From positions 1 through 64,000 of the forward strand of contig VGHK01000005.1 in NCBI GenBank assembly GCA_016868305.1: 64,000 bases of DNA, in the 5' to 3' direction. A model generated the notes under the pieces. It was not told the origin of the DNA and did no database searches. It saw only the letters and a program-made list of their open reading frames with translations. The translations under genes were made by a program, and so were the position numbers. Positions 45,403 to 54,994 of this stretch are shown piece by piece. The DNA is from Betaproteobacteria bacterium. GTDB lineage: Bacteria; Pseudomonadota; Gammaproteobacteria; Burkholderiales; Burkholderiaceae_A. How positions within the stretch are numbered: position 1 is the first letter of the stretch; each line of letters starts with the position of its first letter.

Positions 45403-47028
45403 ATGACTGCCTACCGAACCCGATACCCTCCCCTGCTCATTACCGCGATTTTCATGGCGCTGCTGGTGTCTATGCCCGTGATCAGCATCGTGTTTCATGC
45501 ATTGCAGACAGCTTCCGGGGGCGTCTGGTCTCATCTGGTCAGCACGGTACTGGGCGACTACGTTTTCAATAGTGTCGCTCTGGCTCTAGGTGCGGGGCTT
45601 GGTGCGGCCGTGCTCGGAACAGCCACTGCCTGGATAGTCGCCATGTATCGGTTCAGGGGGCAAAGCTTTTTACAATGGGCACTGCTGCTACCTCTGGCCA
45701 TGCCCACCTATGTCATTGCCTATGCCTACACCGATTTTTTCCAGTACGCAGGCCCTCTTCAGACGCAGCTGCGGGACTGGTTTGGCTGGACACGCAGCGA
45801 CTACTGGTTTCCCGAAATTCGATCGCTACCGGGCGCCATCGTTATCTTCAGTCTAGTCTTTTATCCCTATGTATACGTTCTGGCGCGAGCGGCCTTTGTA
45901 GAACGGTCCGCATCTCTTATTGACGCGGCTCGCTGCCTCGGATGTAGCCCCAGAGAGGCGTTTTTTCGAGTCGCGCTTCCGCTGGCACGACCGGCAGTGG
46001 CAGGAGGAGTCGCCCTCGTGGTCATGGAGAGCCTTGCGGAGTTTGGGGCGGTCTCGTACTTTGGCGTACCCACCTTTACAACAGGCATCTACCGCGCCTG
46101 GTACAGCTTCGGCGACCCCGTGGCGGCCTCGCAACTTGCCGCGAGTCTTTTGGGTGTGGTTGCGCTGGCTCTGGTTCTAGAGCGGGCAAGCCGAGGGCGG
46201 GCCACTTTCGATGACAAAGGGGGAAGACCACGACCACGGCCCGTGTTGTCAATTCCGCGCGCGATCCTGGCCTGGTCGCTTTGTTCCGTGCCCCTAATAG
46301 GAGGGTTCGTTCTCCCTGCAGGCCTTCTGCTGTCCATGGCCGCTAGTGAGGGCGATCGAGAGTTTGGCATGAAGTATCTATCCCTTGCGGGAAACAGCCT
46401 TGTTTTGGCGGTGACGGCAAGCCTGCTCACCCTTGGGGTAGCGCTTTTGCTCGGTTATGCGGGCCGGCTCCATCCTGGCCGACTTACCACAAGCGTTAAA
46501 CGGTTTGCCGCACTGGGTTATGCGGTCCCGGGCACTGTGATCGCCGTGGGCGCACTGATCCCGCTGACCGCTCTTGATCACCTGCTTATCAATTGGGCGC
46601 AGAGGCATCTCGCAGAAGACATAGGGCTGGTAATCACCGGATCCGCAATCGCACTCGTATTTGCCTACCTTGCCCGTTTTCTTGCAGTAGCGCTTAACGC
46701 CATTGAGGCCAGCCTCTCAAGGTTACGACCAAGCATTGACGAGGCGGCCCGCAGCCTTGGCGAAAAAGGAATTGGCCTGCTCGCCCGGGTACACATCCCA
46801 CTGCTCTCGGGGGGAATCATCTCAGGCATGCTTCTGGTGTTTGTGGATGTCATGAAAGAGCTGCCCGCTACTATCGTGCTACGGCCTTTTAACTTCGAAA
46901 CTCTAGCCACCCAAGTCTACATTCTGGCCGCTGATGAACGCCTCGCCGAGGCTGCAACCCCTTCCTTGATAATCGTCGCGGTCGGGCTGCTGCCTGTCAT
47001 TCTGCTGTCACGTACCCTTCGATCCTAG
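45403..47028 (+). CDS. fbpB: Ferric iron ABC transporter permease
   Basis: Two BPD permease halves (LPLAMPTYVIAYAYTDF; DEAARSLGEKGIGLLARVHIPLL). Start 45391 (GTG) or 45403 (ATG). Confidence 0.9.
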   Translation: MTAYRTRYPPLLITAIFMALLVSMPVISIVFHALQTASGGVWSHLVSTVLGDYVFNSVALALGAGLGAAVLGTATAWIVAMYRFRGQSFLQWALLLPLAMPTYVIAYAYTDFFQYAGPLQTQLRDWFGWTRSDYWFPEIRSLPGAIVIFSLVFYPYVYVLARAAFVERSASLIDAARCLGCSPREAFFRVALPLARPAVAGGVALVVMESLAEFGAVSYFGVPTFTTGIYRAWYSFGDPVAASQLAASLLGVVALALVLERASRGRATFDDKGGRPRPRPVLSIPRAILAWSLCSVPLIGGFVLPAGLLLSMAASEGDREFGMKYLSLAGNSLVLAVTASLLTLGVALLLGYAGRLHPGRLTTSVKRFAALGYAVPGTVIAVGALIPLTALDHLLINWAQRHLAEDIGLVITGSAIALVFAYLARFLAVALNAIEASLSRLRPSIDEAARSLGEKGIGLLARVHIPLLSGGIISGMLLVFVDVMKELPATIVLRPFNFETLATQVYILAADERLAEAATPSLIIVAVGLLPVILLSRTLRS

Positions 47029-47035
47029 CGCCCAT

Positions 47036-48061
47036 TTACCGCCACCCCGCCTGATCGATAAACTGCTGCGCCTTGGGCGAGTATTGTGCCAGCGCCCCTG
47101 CACGCAGACCATCCACCTTAAACCCGCCGAGCTTTTCAAGATAGGGGTTGTTGGGCTTTGCTGACCTCACCACGGGCCACTCATTGTTACCATTGGCAAA
47201 GTAAAACTGCGCCTCATCGGAAGTGAGGTACTCGAGAAACTTCTGGGCAGCAACCTTATTCGGCGCAGTCTTGAGCATGCCTCCCCCCGAAATGTTGACA
47301 TGGGTGCCCTTGCCATTCTGATCCGGAAAGACAATACCTACGCGACGCACAACCTCCTGATCTGCGGGCTTATCTGAGGCCATTAGGCGTGCAAAGTAAT
47401 AATGGTTGCTTAGGGCAAGATCGCATTCGCCCGCGGCCACAGCACGAATCTGATCGGTGTCGCCACCCTTGGGGGCACGTGCCAGATTCGACACTACGCC
47501 TCTGGCCCAGGACAACGCCTTATCATTGCCATGGTTATAGATAATCGATGCCATTAGGCTTCGGTTGTAAACATGCCCCCCGGAGCGCACACAGACCCTG
47601 CCCATAAACTTTGGGTCAGCAAGGTCGGCATAGTTTTGAACATCGGCCGGGTTAACCTTATCCACGTTGTAAAAGATCGTACGGGCGCGATAAGAAAATC
47701 CAAACCACCTGTCGTCCGTGCCCCGAAACTGGATGGGAATACGATCCCGAATCAGTGTTGAGTTTATTGAGACAAAAAAGCCTGCGTCGTCTGCCGCCTG
47801 CAGGTTTGCGGCATCGACCGTGATAAAGACATCTGCAGGACTGGCACTACCCTCACGGCGTATGCGCTGGATAAGCTCATCTTCCTTGCCATCGATGCGA
47901 TTGACCTTGATGCCCGTAGCCTTGGTGAAGTTGGCATAAAGGATCTCGTCAGACTGGTAGTGGCGAGAGGAGTACAGGTTGAGAACCTGTTGTTGTGCGG
48001 TGACTGCACCGGAAAGAAAGAGCCCAGAAGCCAGGGAGACAACCAGAGTGCGAAAAATCAT
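47036..48061 (-). CDS. fbpA: Ferric iron ABC transporter substrate-binding protein
   Basis: VLNLYSSRHYQSDEILYANFTKATGIKVNRIDGKEDELIQRI; signal peptide; start at 48061. Confidence 0.92.
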   Translation of the reverse strand: MIFRTLVVSLASGLFLSGAVTAQQQVLNLYSSRHYQSDEILYANFTKATGIKVNRIDGKEDELIQRIRREGSASPADVFITVDAANLQAADDAGFFVSINSTLIRDRIPIQFRGTDDRWFGFSYRARTIFYNVDKVNPADVQNYADLADPKFMGRVCVRSGGHVYNRSLMASIIYNHGNDKALSWARGVVSNLARAPKGGDTDQIRAVAAGECDLALSNHYYFARLMASDKPADQEVVRRVGIVFPDQNGKGTHVNISGGGMLKTAPNKVAAQKFLEYLTSDEAQFYFANGNNEWPVVRSAKPNNPYLEKLGGFKVDGLRAGALAQYSPKAQQFIDQAGWR

Positions 48062-48158
48062 GAAGTCCTCAGCAGAAAAAGGTTGGTTGCGACACCATGC
48101 CACCCGTGCATACGGAGTTACCCCGAAAGTTTGGGCATAGCCACGACAACCTAATATT

Positions 48159-48177
48159 AATGAGATTCGTTCGCATT
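48159..48177. promoter_or_regulatory. Candidate Fur box upstream of fbpA
   Basis: AATGAGATT-C-GTTCGCATT. Confidence 0.6.
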
Positions 48178-48374
48178 TGCAACAAGACGGGGAATTCACT
48201 CACCCCCTGCACCCGGGCACGCCCTCTGGAAAGGGTAGCCGATAGCCCGTCACCGCCTCCTGCAAAGCCTTCCGGCAGGCATCACCCAGGCCCCTCAGGG
48301 CTGCCCAAGGCAAAAATAAGGTCATAATTCAATCTTATCCTCGTCCATCCACCCCAACCCACCCCGACACCGCA

Positions 48375-49091
48375 ATGACGCAAACCACCCCCTCTCCCCA
48401 ACAGCGACCACGGATTATGCGGATTTTTATTGCCGGAATCCTCGCGATACTGCCACTCTTAGCCACCGCTGTTCTGTTCATCTTTACAGCAAAAATCGCG
48501 ATCGAGTGGTTTGGACCATCCAGCGGATTTGGCAAGATACTGATTGCTATGGGATTCGGAGTAACTGGGTCTGAGTGGGCGGGCTATGCCATCGGACTAG
48601 CGCTGGTATGCGGCCTGATTTTCGTACTCGGGTTCGTAGTAGAAAAAGGTCTGCAGAAATGGTTCCATAGCCTTGTCGATGGCCTGGTTGGCAGAATTCC
48701 TGTTGTTAGAACCGTCTATGAAACCATCCGTCAGTTTCTTAACCTGGTTGCTCGTAAAGATAACAACGAGGCTCTCAACAGCATGCAACCGGTATGGTGC
48801 CAGTTCGGCGGCAAGAGCGGTGTTACCGCACTTGCCCTACTCTCGTCATCTCAGCCGGTATATGTGAATAGTCAGCTTTGTTATGCAGTAATTATTCCGA
48901 CGGCCCCGGTGCCCATTGGCGGTGGACTACTTTTCGTCCCCGTCGACTGGATTGCCAATGCCGACATTGGCATGGACGCCCTGACAAGTATCTATGTTTC
49001 CATGGGCGTTACTGCGCCGCAGTTCATCAAACCGGTACCATCCATCGCCACGCCAGTCACGCCCGGTACAGCGTCAAACCCTGGAACCTAG
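48375..49091 (+). CDS. DUF502 domain-containing membrane protein
   Basis: GRIPVVRTVYETIRQFLNLV; two N-terminal TM helices. Confidence 0.9.
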   Translation: MTQTTPSPQQRPRIMRIFIAGILAILPLLATAVLFIFTAKIAIEWFGPSSGFGKILIAMGFGVTGSEWAGYAIGLALVCGLIFVLGFVVEKGLQKWFHSLVDGLVGRIPVVRTVYETIRQFLNLVARKDNNEALNSMQPVWCQFGGKSGVTALALLSSSQPVYVNSQLCYAVIIPTAPVPIGGGLLFVPVDWIANADIGMDALTSIYVSMGVTAPQFIKPVPSIATPVTPGTASNPGT

Positions 49092-49127
49092 ACCCCCTTA
49101 ACGAGATCACTACTTTTCGAGGTTCTT

Positions 49128-49565
49128 ATGCCCGTAACCAAACTCGCCCATTATTCGGTACGCACAACAGACATCGACGCCTCCAGGCACTTTTACACTA
49201 AGGTGCTAGGCTTTAGAGAAGGATTCCGACCTGCCTTTAAGTTCCCAGGAATCTGGCTCTACCACGGCGAAGATGAGGCGGACTACGGAGTGGTGCATAT
49301 TGTTGGCATCGATCCAGACAATCCTGAGGGGCTCACCGACTATCTCGGTGAGATAGATCCAGGCACCCTTCACGGTAGTGCGGCTGTAGACCATTTGGCA
49401 TTTCTTGCCAAAGACCTTGCTCAGATGCGGGCAACCTTAGGGCGCGAAAAGATCGCGTTCCGCGAACGTACGGTGCCAGATCTCGGTCTACATCAGGTCT
49501 TTTTCGAAGACCCCTCCGGAGTAACAATCGAACTCAACTTTCCCGTATCAGAGGCGGCCGTCTAG
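49128..49565 (+). CDS. VOC (glyoxalase/dioxygenase) superfamily protein
   Basis: LAHYSVRTTDIDASRHFYTKVLGFREGFRP ... VFFEDPSGVTIELNFP. Confidence 0.88.
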   Translation: MPVTKLAHYSVRTTDIDASRHFYTKVLGFREGFRPAFKFPGIWLYHGEDEADYGVVHIVGIDPDNPEGLTDYLGEIDPGTLHGSAAVDHLAFLAKDLAQMRATLGREKIAFRERTVPDLGLHQVFFEDPSGVTIELNFPVSEAAV

Positions 49566-49684
49566 AGCACAACCAGCTGAGGTCCGCGACGCCGGGTAGC
49601 GTTTGTCGCGATAAAAATCGGGGTATAGGCAGCCAGCGGTCGGGGCCTTGAAATCCGAAAAATCATCACCACCTTTCGGGATGT

Positions 49685-49739
49685 AAGGTGCCTTCGGGGC
49701 CTTGCTTTCCCTTTTTAACTCGCTTTCTTTTAAAGGAGT
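49685..49739 (+). promoter_or_regulatory. ROSE-like RNA thermometer in the hsp20 5' leader
   Basis: ACTC(g)CTTT-CTTTT-AAAGGAGT (49718-49739): 8 bp pairing occludes the SD AAAGGAG with a single bulged G; anti-SD contains UCGCU (ROSE consensus U[U/C]GCU). Second hairpin at 49685-49703. Confidence 0.65.
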
Positions 49740-49745
49740 ATTTTG

Positions 49746-50216
49746 ATGAACTATTCATTTGGTCGTGACCTGCTTCTCTCTTCGGTGGGATTCGAGCGCC
49801 TGCTTGACACTTTCTCTGAAATGGAAAAGTCAGGAACCGGCAATCTTGCGCCAAACTATCCCCCGTACAACATCGTTAAGCAGTCAGAAAATCAGTACGT
49901 CATTGAGTTGGCTGTCGCTGGCTTCAAGCGCGAGGAGATCGAAATCACCGCAGAGGCCACCAAGCTCAGTATCGTCGGCAAAATTGCAACACCGCGTAAT
50001 GGGGAGTTCTTGCATCGGGGCATCGCCACCAGAGACTTTCGGCACGAATTCACCCTGGCAGAAACAGTGGTAGTGCGGGCCGCAGACCTCGTGGGTGGTC
50101 TCTTGGTGGTACGCCTTGAAAACGTGATTCCAGAAGAGAAGAAACCACGCAAGATTCTCATCGGGGCAACCGAGCCTTCACTGGTAATCGAAAACCAGCA
50201 GGCAAGAGCAGCATAA
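49746..50216 (+). CDS. Small heat-shock protein Hsp20 (IbpA-like)
   Basis: YPPYNIVKQSENQYVIELAVAGFKREEIEITAE alpha-crystallin/IbpA motif; ATG at 49746 with SD AAAGGAG. Confidence 0.94.
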   Translation: MNYSFGRDLLLSSVGFERLLDTFSEMEKSGTGNLAPNYPPYNIVKQSENQYVIELAVAGFKREEIEITAEATKLSIVGKIATPRNGEFLHRGIATRDFRHEFTLAETVVVRAADLVGGLLVVRLENVIPEEKKPRKILIGATEPSLVIENQQARAA

Positions 50217-50286
50217 ATCTTGTGGTTAACAGGGGGGATTCATTCCCCCTCACCTCGCCTTCGAAATTAGCTCAGTGCCAAAGGTC

Positions 50287-50645
50287 CTAGTTCTTATGGG
50301 CCGCCAACACGGCTTTTACAAGCGCATAAAGCCCAGGTAGATCATTGCGAACCGTCCTCCAAACTATTTCGAAATCAATCTTGTCATAGCCATGGGAAAG
50401 GCGATTTCGCATTGCATACATAGCCTGCCTGGGGATGTCGGAATTCGAGGCAGCGAAGCCAGGATTAACTCTCTGAATGTTATTGGCAGCTTCGCCAATT
50501 ACCTCAATATTTCTCGCCACAGCGTCTTGCAACAACTCGCTTTTAAGGAAGGCGGCATCATCAACGCTGTTAAATGTCGCTCAATCCGTTCGATTGCGGA
50601 GAGTATGTGCTCCAGATAGTCGATAAGACGCAAAGCCTTGTTCAT
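50287..50645 (-). pseudogene. hepT: hepT (DUF86 HEPN RNase toxin) disrupted by a single frameshift
   Basis: Minus strand from 50645: MNKALRLIDYLEHILSAIERIER, then the homologous frame resumes as ATFNSVDDAAFLKSELLQDAVARNIEVIGEAANNI...MRNRLSHGYDKIDFEIVW. Shift near 50577-50583. Confidence 0.75.
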
Positions 50646-50944
50646 AGAGGCACCGCCTCAGCTAGAACGACATGACGAAATTTTTCGGGCAAAGCTTTTG
50701 GCGTCAGAACATCAACTTTCACACCCAGTAGCGCCTCAAGTTCAACTTGAATTTTTGCTACATCCATCAGCGACGTTTTCGGGGTGGGATCAATTAAGAT
50801 GTCGAGGTCACTCTGATCACTGTCAGCACCGTGGACGACTGAACCAAATACCCTTGGATTCAGAGCGTTGTGGCTCTCTACTATCGAGCGTATGACTGCG
50901 CGCTTGGCCTGCAAAGCAATTGATGGCTTCATGACGACTTTCAC
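50642..50944 (-). CDS. mntA: MntA-type minimal nucleotidyltransferase antitoxin
   Basis: GSVVHGADSDQSDLDIL (GSx10DxD); ATGA overlap with the hepT start. Confidence 0.88.
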   Translation of the reverse strand: MKVVMKPSIALQAKRAVIRSIVESHNALNPRVFGSVVHGADSDQSDLDILIDPTPKTSLMDVAKIQVELEALLGVKVDVLTPKALPEKFRHVVLAEAVPL

Positions 50945-50992
50945 CGCCGGAAGTGATACGGGGTCAATAAACTGCGCTGCTACAAGAACTAG

Positions 50993-51068
50993 TGGCTCCC
51001 CGACCTGGGCTCGAACCAGGGACCTACGGATTAACAGTCCGGCGCTCTACCGACTGAGCTATCGGGGA
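50993..51068 (-). tRNA. tRNA-Asn (GTT), CCA encoded
   Basis: Minus strand TCCCCGATAGCTCAGTCGGTAGAGCGCCGGACTGTTAATCCGTAGGTCCCTGGTTCGAGCCCAGGTCGGGGAGCCA; complete cloverleaf. Confidence 0.98.
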
Positions 51069-51277
51069 AAGAATAAGGTTAAAGGTGGTAAACACCTGTT
51101 AAACCGGACTGCCTTAGATTGCGCTAGCCCAGATTACCCTCAAATTGTAACAAAGATCAGCTGAGCGGGCGCAACCCTTTTTACCCAAGTTCCTCTGACG
51201 ACCTTAGTTTGCTATTCTTCAATTATTCAAAAAGTCCCCCGCCACCGCTCCCCATCACCCTAAGGTCTGCGTTCACC

Positions 51278-51961
51278 ATGAAAATTCCGGCAAGTGCAAA
51301 GTCTATCGTTCCGTTCCTGATCACGTTTTTAGCATCGGGGCAGGTCCTCGCCCAGCCTCCCGGCAGCGGATATGTCCGCGACGGATCGGGCTCCGTGGTG
51401 CGCAGCGGGTTTGGCTTCTGTGTCACCACGGGGTACTTTACCCAGAGCCTTGCCACTGAGGAATGCGACCCCAGTCTAGCCAAGCCGCCGGCGCCCGCGC
51501 AAGCGCCGGCCCCCCCACCCCCCGCCCCGCCGGCGCCTGCTGCTGCAACACCGCCAACACCATCGCCAGCGCCCGCCTCTATTCCGGTGGTCGTGCCTGC
51601 CGCGCAGAATGTCACCTATAAGGCAGACAGCTTTTTTGACTTCGATCGGTCAGCGGTAAAGCCTGAAGGCCAGGCCGCCTTGCGCAATCTTTTGTCGCAA
51701 GCAAAAGGCGCAACCATCGAGCAGATTCGTATTGAGGGCCACACCTGCTCCACAGGGCCTGCAAACTACAATATGGCGCTCTCGTTACGCCGGGCGGAGG
51801 CAGTGAAAGCATTCCTGGTTAAAGAAGGGGTTCCAGCCGACAAGATCGTTACCGAAGGTTTTGGGGAATCACAGCCCACAGCCTCGAACACCACCTCGGA
51901 GGGGCGTAGCCGCAACCGCCGGGTTGAGGTTCAGTTTGCAGGAAGTCGCATTGCGCGCTGA
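51278..51961 (+). CDS. OmpA family outer-membrane protein
   Basis: Signal peptide, Pro/Ala-rich linker, OmpA C-terminal domain ([17 protein letters not shown]... IRIEGHTC... [25 protein letters not shown]). Confidence 0.93.
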   Translation: MKIPASAKSIVPFLITFLASGQVLAQPPGSGYVRDGSGSVVRSGFGFCVTTGYFTQSLATEECDPSLAKPPAPAQAPAPPPPAPPAPAAATPPTPSPAPASIPVVVPAAQNVTYKADSFFDFDRSAVKPEGQAALRNLLSQAKGATIEQIRIEGHTCSTGPANYNMALSLRRAEAVKAFLVKEGVPADKIVTEGFGESQPTASNTTSEGRSRNRRVEVQFAGSRIAR

Positions 51962-52673
51962 ACCGCGGGCCGGAAATGTCGACCAGGGCGAACTTCTTAA
52001 GTTCAGTGCCCTTGCCAGTCGCTGGTGGGACCCCAACAGCGACTTCAAACCGCTGCACCGTATCAACCCTTTGCGCCTAGGCTGGATAGACGGCTTATGC
52101 CCATTGGCAGGAATAAAGGCGCTCGACGTTGGTTGCGGAGGCGGCATTCTGGCCGAAGCAATGGCACAAAAAGGAGCCACGGTAAAGGGCATTGACCTTG
52201 CTGAGAAGCCGCTTAAGGTCGCGGAGCTTCATAGTCTGGAGTCAGGGGTGACGCTAGACTACGAGCGGATCGCTACGGAGGCTCTGGCTGCGAGAGAGCC
52301 AGGCCGATACGCACTGGTAACCTGCATGGAGATGCTTGAACACGTGCCCGACCCCGGGGCCATTGTGAGCGCCTGCGCCACCCTGGCCCAGCCCGGTGGC
52401 ACCGTCGTGTTTTCCACTCTGAACCGCAACCCAAAAAGTTTCCTGTTTGCCATCGTCGGGGCGGAATACATTCTGCGCCTATTGCCGCGCGGCACCCATG
52501 AGTATGAAAAGTTTATAAAGCCCTCGGAGCTCGCAGACTACGCACGGGCGGCAGGTCTGCAGCTTCTGCAAATGGTGGGCTTGCACTACAACCCCTTTAC
52601 CCAGGTCTATTCTCTCGGGCGCAATGTAGACGTCAACTACATCATGGCCTTTCGTAAGTCAGACACAGCCTAA
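51936..52673 (+). CDS. ubiG: Ubiquinone biosynthesis O-methyltransferase UbiG
   Basis: [49 protein letters not shown]. Start uncertain (TTG 51936 suggested; listed ORF begins 51861 inside ompA). Confidence 0.92.
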   Translation: MQEVALRAEPRAGNVDQGELLKFSALASRWWDPNSDFKPLHRINPLRLGWIDGLCPLAGIKALDVGCGGGILAEAMAQKGATVKGIDLAEKPLKVAELHSLESGVTLDYERIATEALAAREPGRYALVTCMEMLEHVPDPGAIVSACATLAQPGGTVVFSTLNRNPKSFLFAIVGAEYILRLLPRGTHEYEKFIKPSELADYARAAGLQLLQMVGLHYNPFTQVYSLGRNVDVNYIMAFRKSDTA

Positions 52674-52681
52674 GGGCAGCA

Positions 52682-53440
52682 TTGTTTATGTCGCAGAACC
52701 TTGCCTACAACCCAGACCTGCAGGCTAATAACTGGCCTAGGGCGCAGCCCCGCCCCGACTGGCAGGCGCGCTGGAGGGCTCAGAGCCGACAGGCAGTTTT
52801 GTTTGATTTAGACGGAACGCTGTTAGACACCTCAGCAGACCTCGGTGCGGTCGCAAATAGCCTTAGGGCAGACTTTGGGTTGGAGCCACTGTCACTTGAT
52901 GTGCTGCGGCCCTTCACCTCCCAAGGCGCCCGGGGAATGATTTTTAGGGGCCTTGACGTCAGCGATACCGACCCCCGCTACCCCGCGCTGCGAGAAACCT
53001 TCCTAAGCCGATATCAGGAGCATCTCTGCGTCCACACCCAGTTCATGCCGGGCCTTGAGGATCTGGTTAGTAACATTGAGGCGGCTGGTCTGCCCTGGGG
53101 CATCGTAACCAATAAGTTTTCCCGGTTCACAACGCCTCTTGTCGCAGCCTTGGGGCTTACCCCTCGTATGGCCGTCTGTGTATCAGGCGACACAACGGCC
53201 CATGCAAAACCCCACCCCGCCCCCTTATTGCACGCCTGCTCGCAGATAGACTTGCCGCCTGAGGCCGTGGTGTATGTGGGCGATGATCGCCGGGATATCC
53301 AAAGTGGGTTTAATGCCGGCTGCTTTACAGTGGCAGTAAACTTTGGGTTCGGCAGCGTCGGCGAACCTCTTCATCAGTGGGGAGCCGATGCCATAGTGGA
53401 AGACGCCCAGGCTCTGACCACGATTCTGCTTGCGACATAG
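52682..53440 (+). CDS. gph: Phosphoglycolate phosphatase-like HAD-IA hydrolase
   Basis: VLFDLDGTLLDTSADL; VYVGDDRRDIQSGFNAG; classical ompA-ubiG-gph order. Confidence 0.88.
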   Translation: MFMSQNLAYNPDLQANNWPRAQPRPDWQARWRAQSRQAVLFDLDGTLLDTSADLGAVANSLRADFGLEPLSLDVLRPFTSQGARGMIFRGLDVSDTDPRYPALRETFLSRYQEHLCVHTQFMPGLEDLVSNIEAAGLPWGIVTNKFSRFTTPLVAALGLTPRMAVCVSGDTTAHAKPHPAPLLHACSQIDLPPEAVVYVGDDRRDIQSGFNAGCFTVAVNFGFGSVGEPLHQWGADAIVEDAQALTTILLAT

Positions 53441-53709
53441 AAATAACAGGCCTACACTCAAGCTGTCTGTGGCGCCATGGCATTTGTTTCTCTGAACCAA
53501 TGCTTACGAGCTCGGGCTGAGAAATTGCCGGGTGGGCGTGAGCGTTCCACCGTCGAATGAACCCGAAACCTGGCTGACTCTACCCACCTGAACCGCGGTT
53601 CAGGAGTCTCAGGGCCGTGGAGGGCCACAGGCACTTCCCGAGCAATATTCTGATAGTCTGGCGGGCTGAAGTGGGTGAGCCCCATATCTCTTTTGTGCCT
53701 GCTCGTCTC

Positions 53710-54882
53710 ATGCAAAACCTTTCTAAGTCCTCGTCTCAGTCTTCTTCCCCATCTAATCAGGGCCGGGTATTGTTTGACTTTCCCCGGCAAAACGCCGCGG
53801 GAAGCGTATGCACAGCCCAGGCCTGGGCACGAGTTCCCGAGCCCGTAGAGGGCAGCCGAAAAGAGGCGCTACTAACGGAGATCAAGGGGCAGCTCATAGC
53901 CCGTAACGCAGTCCTCATAGCCCACTATTATGTCGACGGTGCAATACAAGATCTGGCATGGGAGTCTGGCGGGTTCGTTGCAGATTCCCTGGAAATGGCT
54001 CGGTTCGGTAGGCAGCATTCAGCGCAGACCCTGGTAGTAGCCGGTGTGCGGTTTATGGGCGAGACGGCCAAGATTCTCTCCCCCGAAAAAACGGTTCTCA
54101 TGCCCGATCTAGAGGCAACCTGCTCACTCGACCTGGGCTGCCCTGCCGAAGACTTTGCGGCATTTTGCGATGCGCACCCTGAGCGCACGGTGGTGGTCTA
54201 TGCCAATACCAGTGCGGCAGTAAAGGCCCGGGCGGACGTCATGGTGACATCGTCTTGCGCGCTGGCAGTCGTCCACGATCTACATCAAAAAGGACAGAAA
54301 ATTTTATTTGCCCCAGATCGGCATCTGGGGCGATACATCCAAGAGCAAACCGGGGCTGACCTCTTAAACTGGGAGAGCCACTGTATCGTGCACGACGAAT
54401 TCAAGGCCAGCGAGCTCGCCGCCTTGAAGCAGCGACATCCCAAGGCTTTGGTGGTAGTGCACCCCGAAGCCGCGAAAGCGGTGATCGACCTCGCTGATGT
54501 AGTGGGATCAACCAGTGCCATGATTAGGGCCGTGGTAGAGGGAACAGCCGATGAGTACATTGTGGCCACCGACCAGGGTATTCTGCACCGCATGCGCCAA
54601 CTCGCACCCGGAAAGCGGCTTATTGAAGCCCCTACTGCGGGTACCAGTGCTACTTGTAAGAGTTGTGCCCACTGCCCCTGGATGGCCATGAACAGCCTGG
54701 TTGGGTTACGAGACTGTCTGGTATTTGGTGGCGCCCCTAACCCTTATGAAGTGCTCGTTGATCCAGCGATTAGTAACAAGGCGGTTCAGTGTATTGAGCG
54801 TATGCTGCGGTTTATTGCGGAGAACCCGGATAAGCTCGCACGCGCGCAGCATGGGTTTGTGAAGAATATCGGCGCGGCGTAA
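53710..54882 (+). CDS. nadA: Quinolinate synthase
   Basis: [53 protein letters not shown]; start placed at 53710. Confidence 0.95.
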   Translation: MQNLSKSSSQSSSPSNQGRVLFDFPRQNAAGSVCTAQAWARVPEPVEGSRKEALLTEIKGQLIARNAVLIAHYYVDGAIQDLAWESGGFVADSLEMARFGRQHSAQTLVVAGVRFMGETAKILSPEKTVLMPDLEATCSLDLGCPAEDFAAFCDAHPERTVVVYANTSAAVKARADVMVTSSCALAVVHDLHQKGQKILFAPDRHLGRYIQEQTGADLLNWESHCIVHDEFKASELAALKQRHPKALVVVHPEAAKAVIDLADVVGSTSAMIRAVVEGTADEYIVATDQGILHRMRQLAPGKRLIEAPTAGTSATCKSCAHCPWMAMNSLVGLRDCLVFGGAPNPYEVLVDPAISNKAVQCIERMLRFIAENPDKLARAQHGFVKNIGAA

Positions 54883-54933
54883 TTGGTTTGTCTATTAGGG
54901 TGGATTTTCCGCAACGGGCTTGCCGGTCCGACT

Positions 54934-54994
54934 ATGATGGTCCAACCACAACCGTCCGACGACAACCGTCCCAATACAACGGCCGAACCACAAC
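54934..54994. repeat. 14-nt imperfect tandem repeat upstream of nadC
   Basis: ACAACCGTCCGACG / ACAACCGTCCCAAT / ACAACGGCCGAACC / ACAAC (54948-54994), with a degenerate unit before; ends one base before the ATG. Confidence 0.75.

Noticed and set aside
50231-50250. AGGGGG-GATTCATT-CCCCCT hairpin after hsp20 as a terminator
   Set aside because: Good stem but no U-tract follows; not called as Rho-independent.
53587-53604. Restriction-like or mobile-element end at the nadA leader palindrome
   Set aside because: No flanking target duplication or second end found; reported only as a possible operator.
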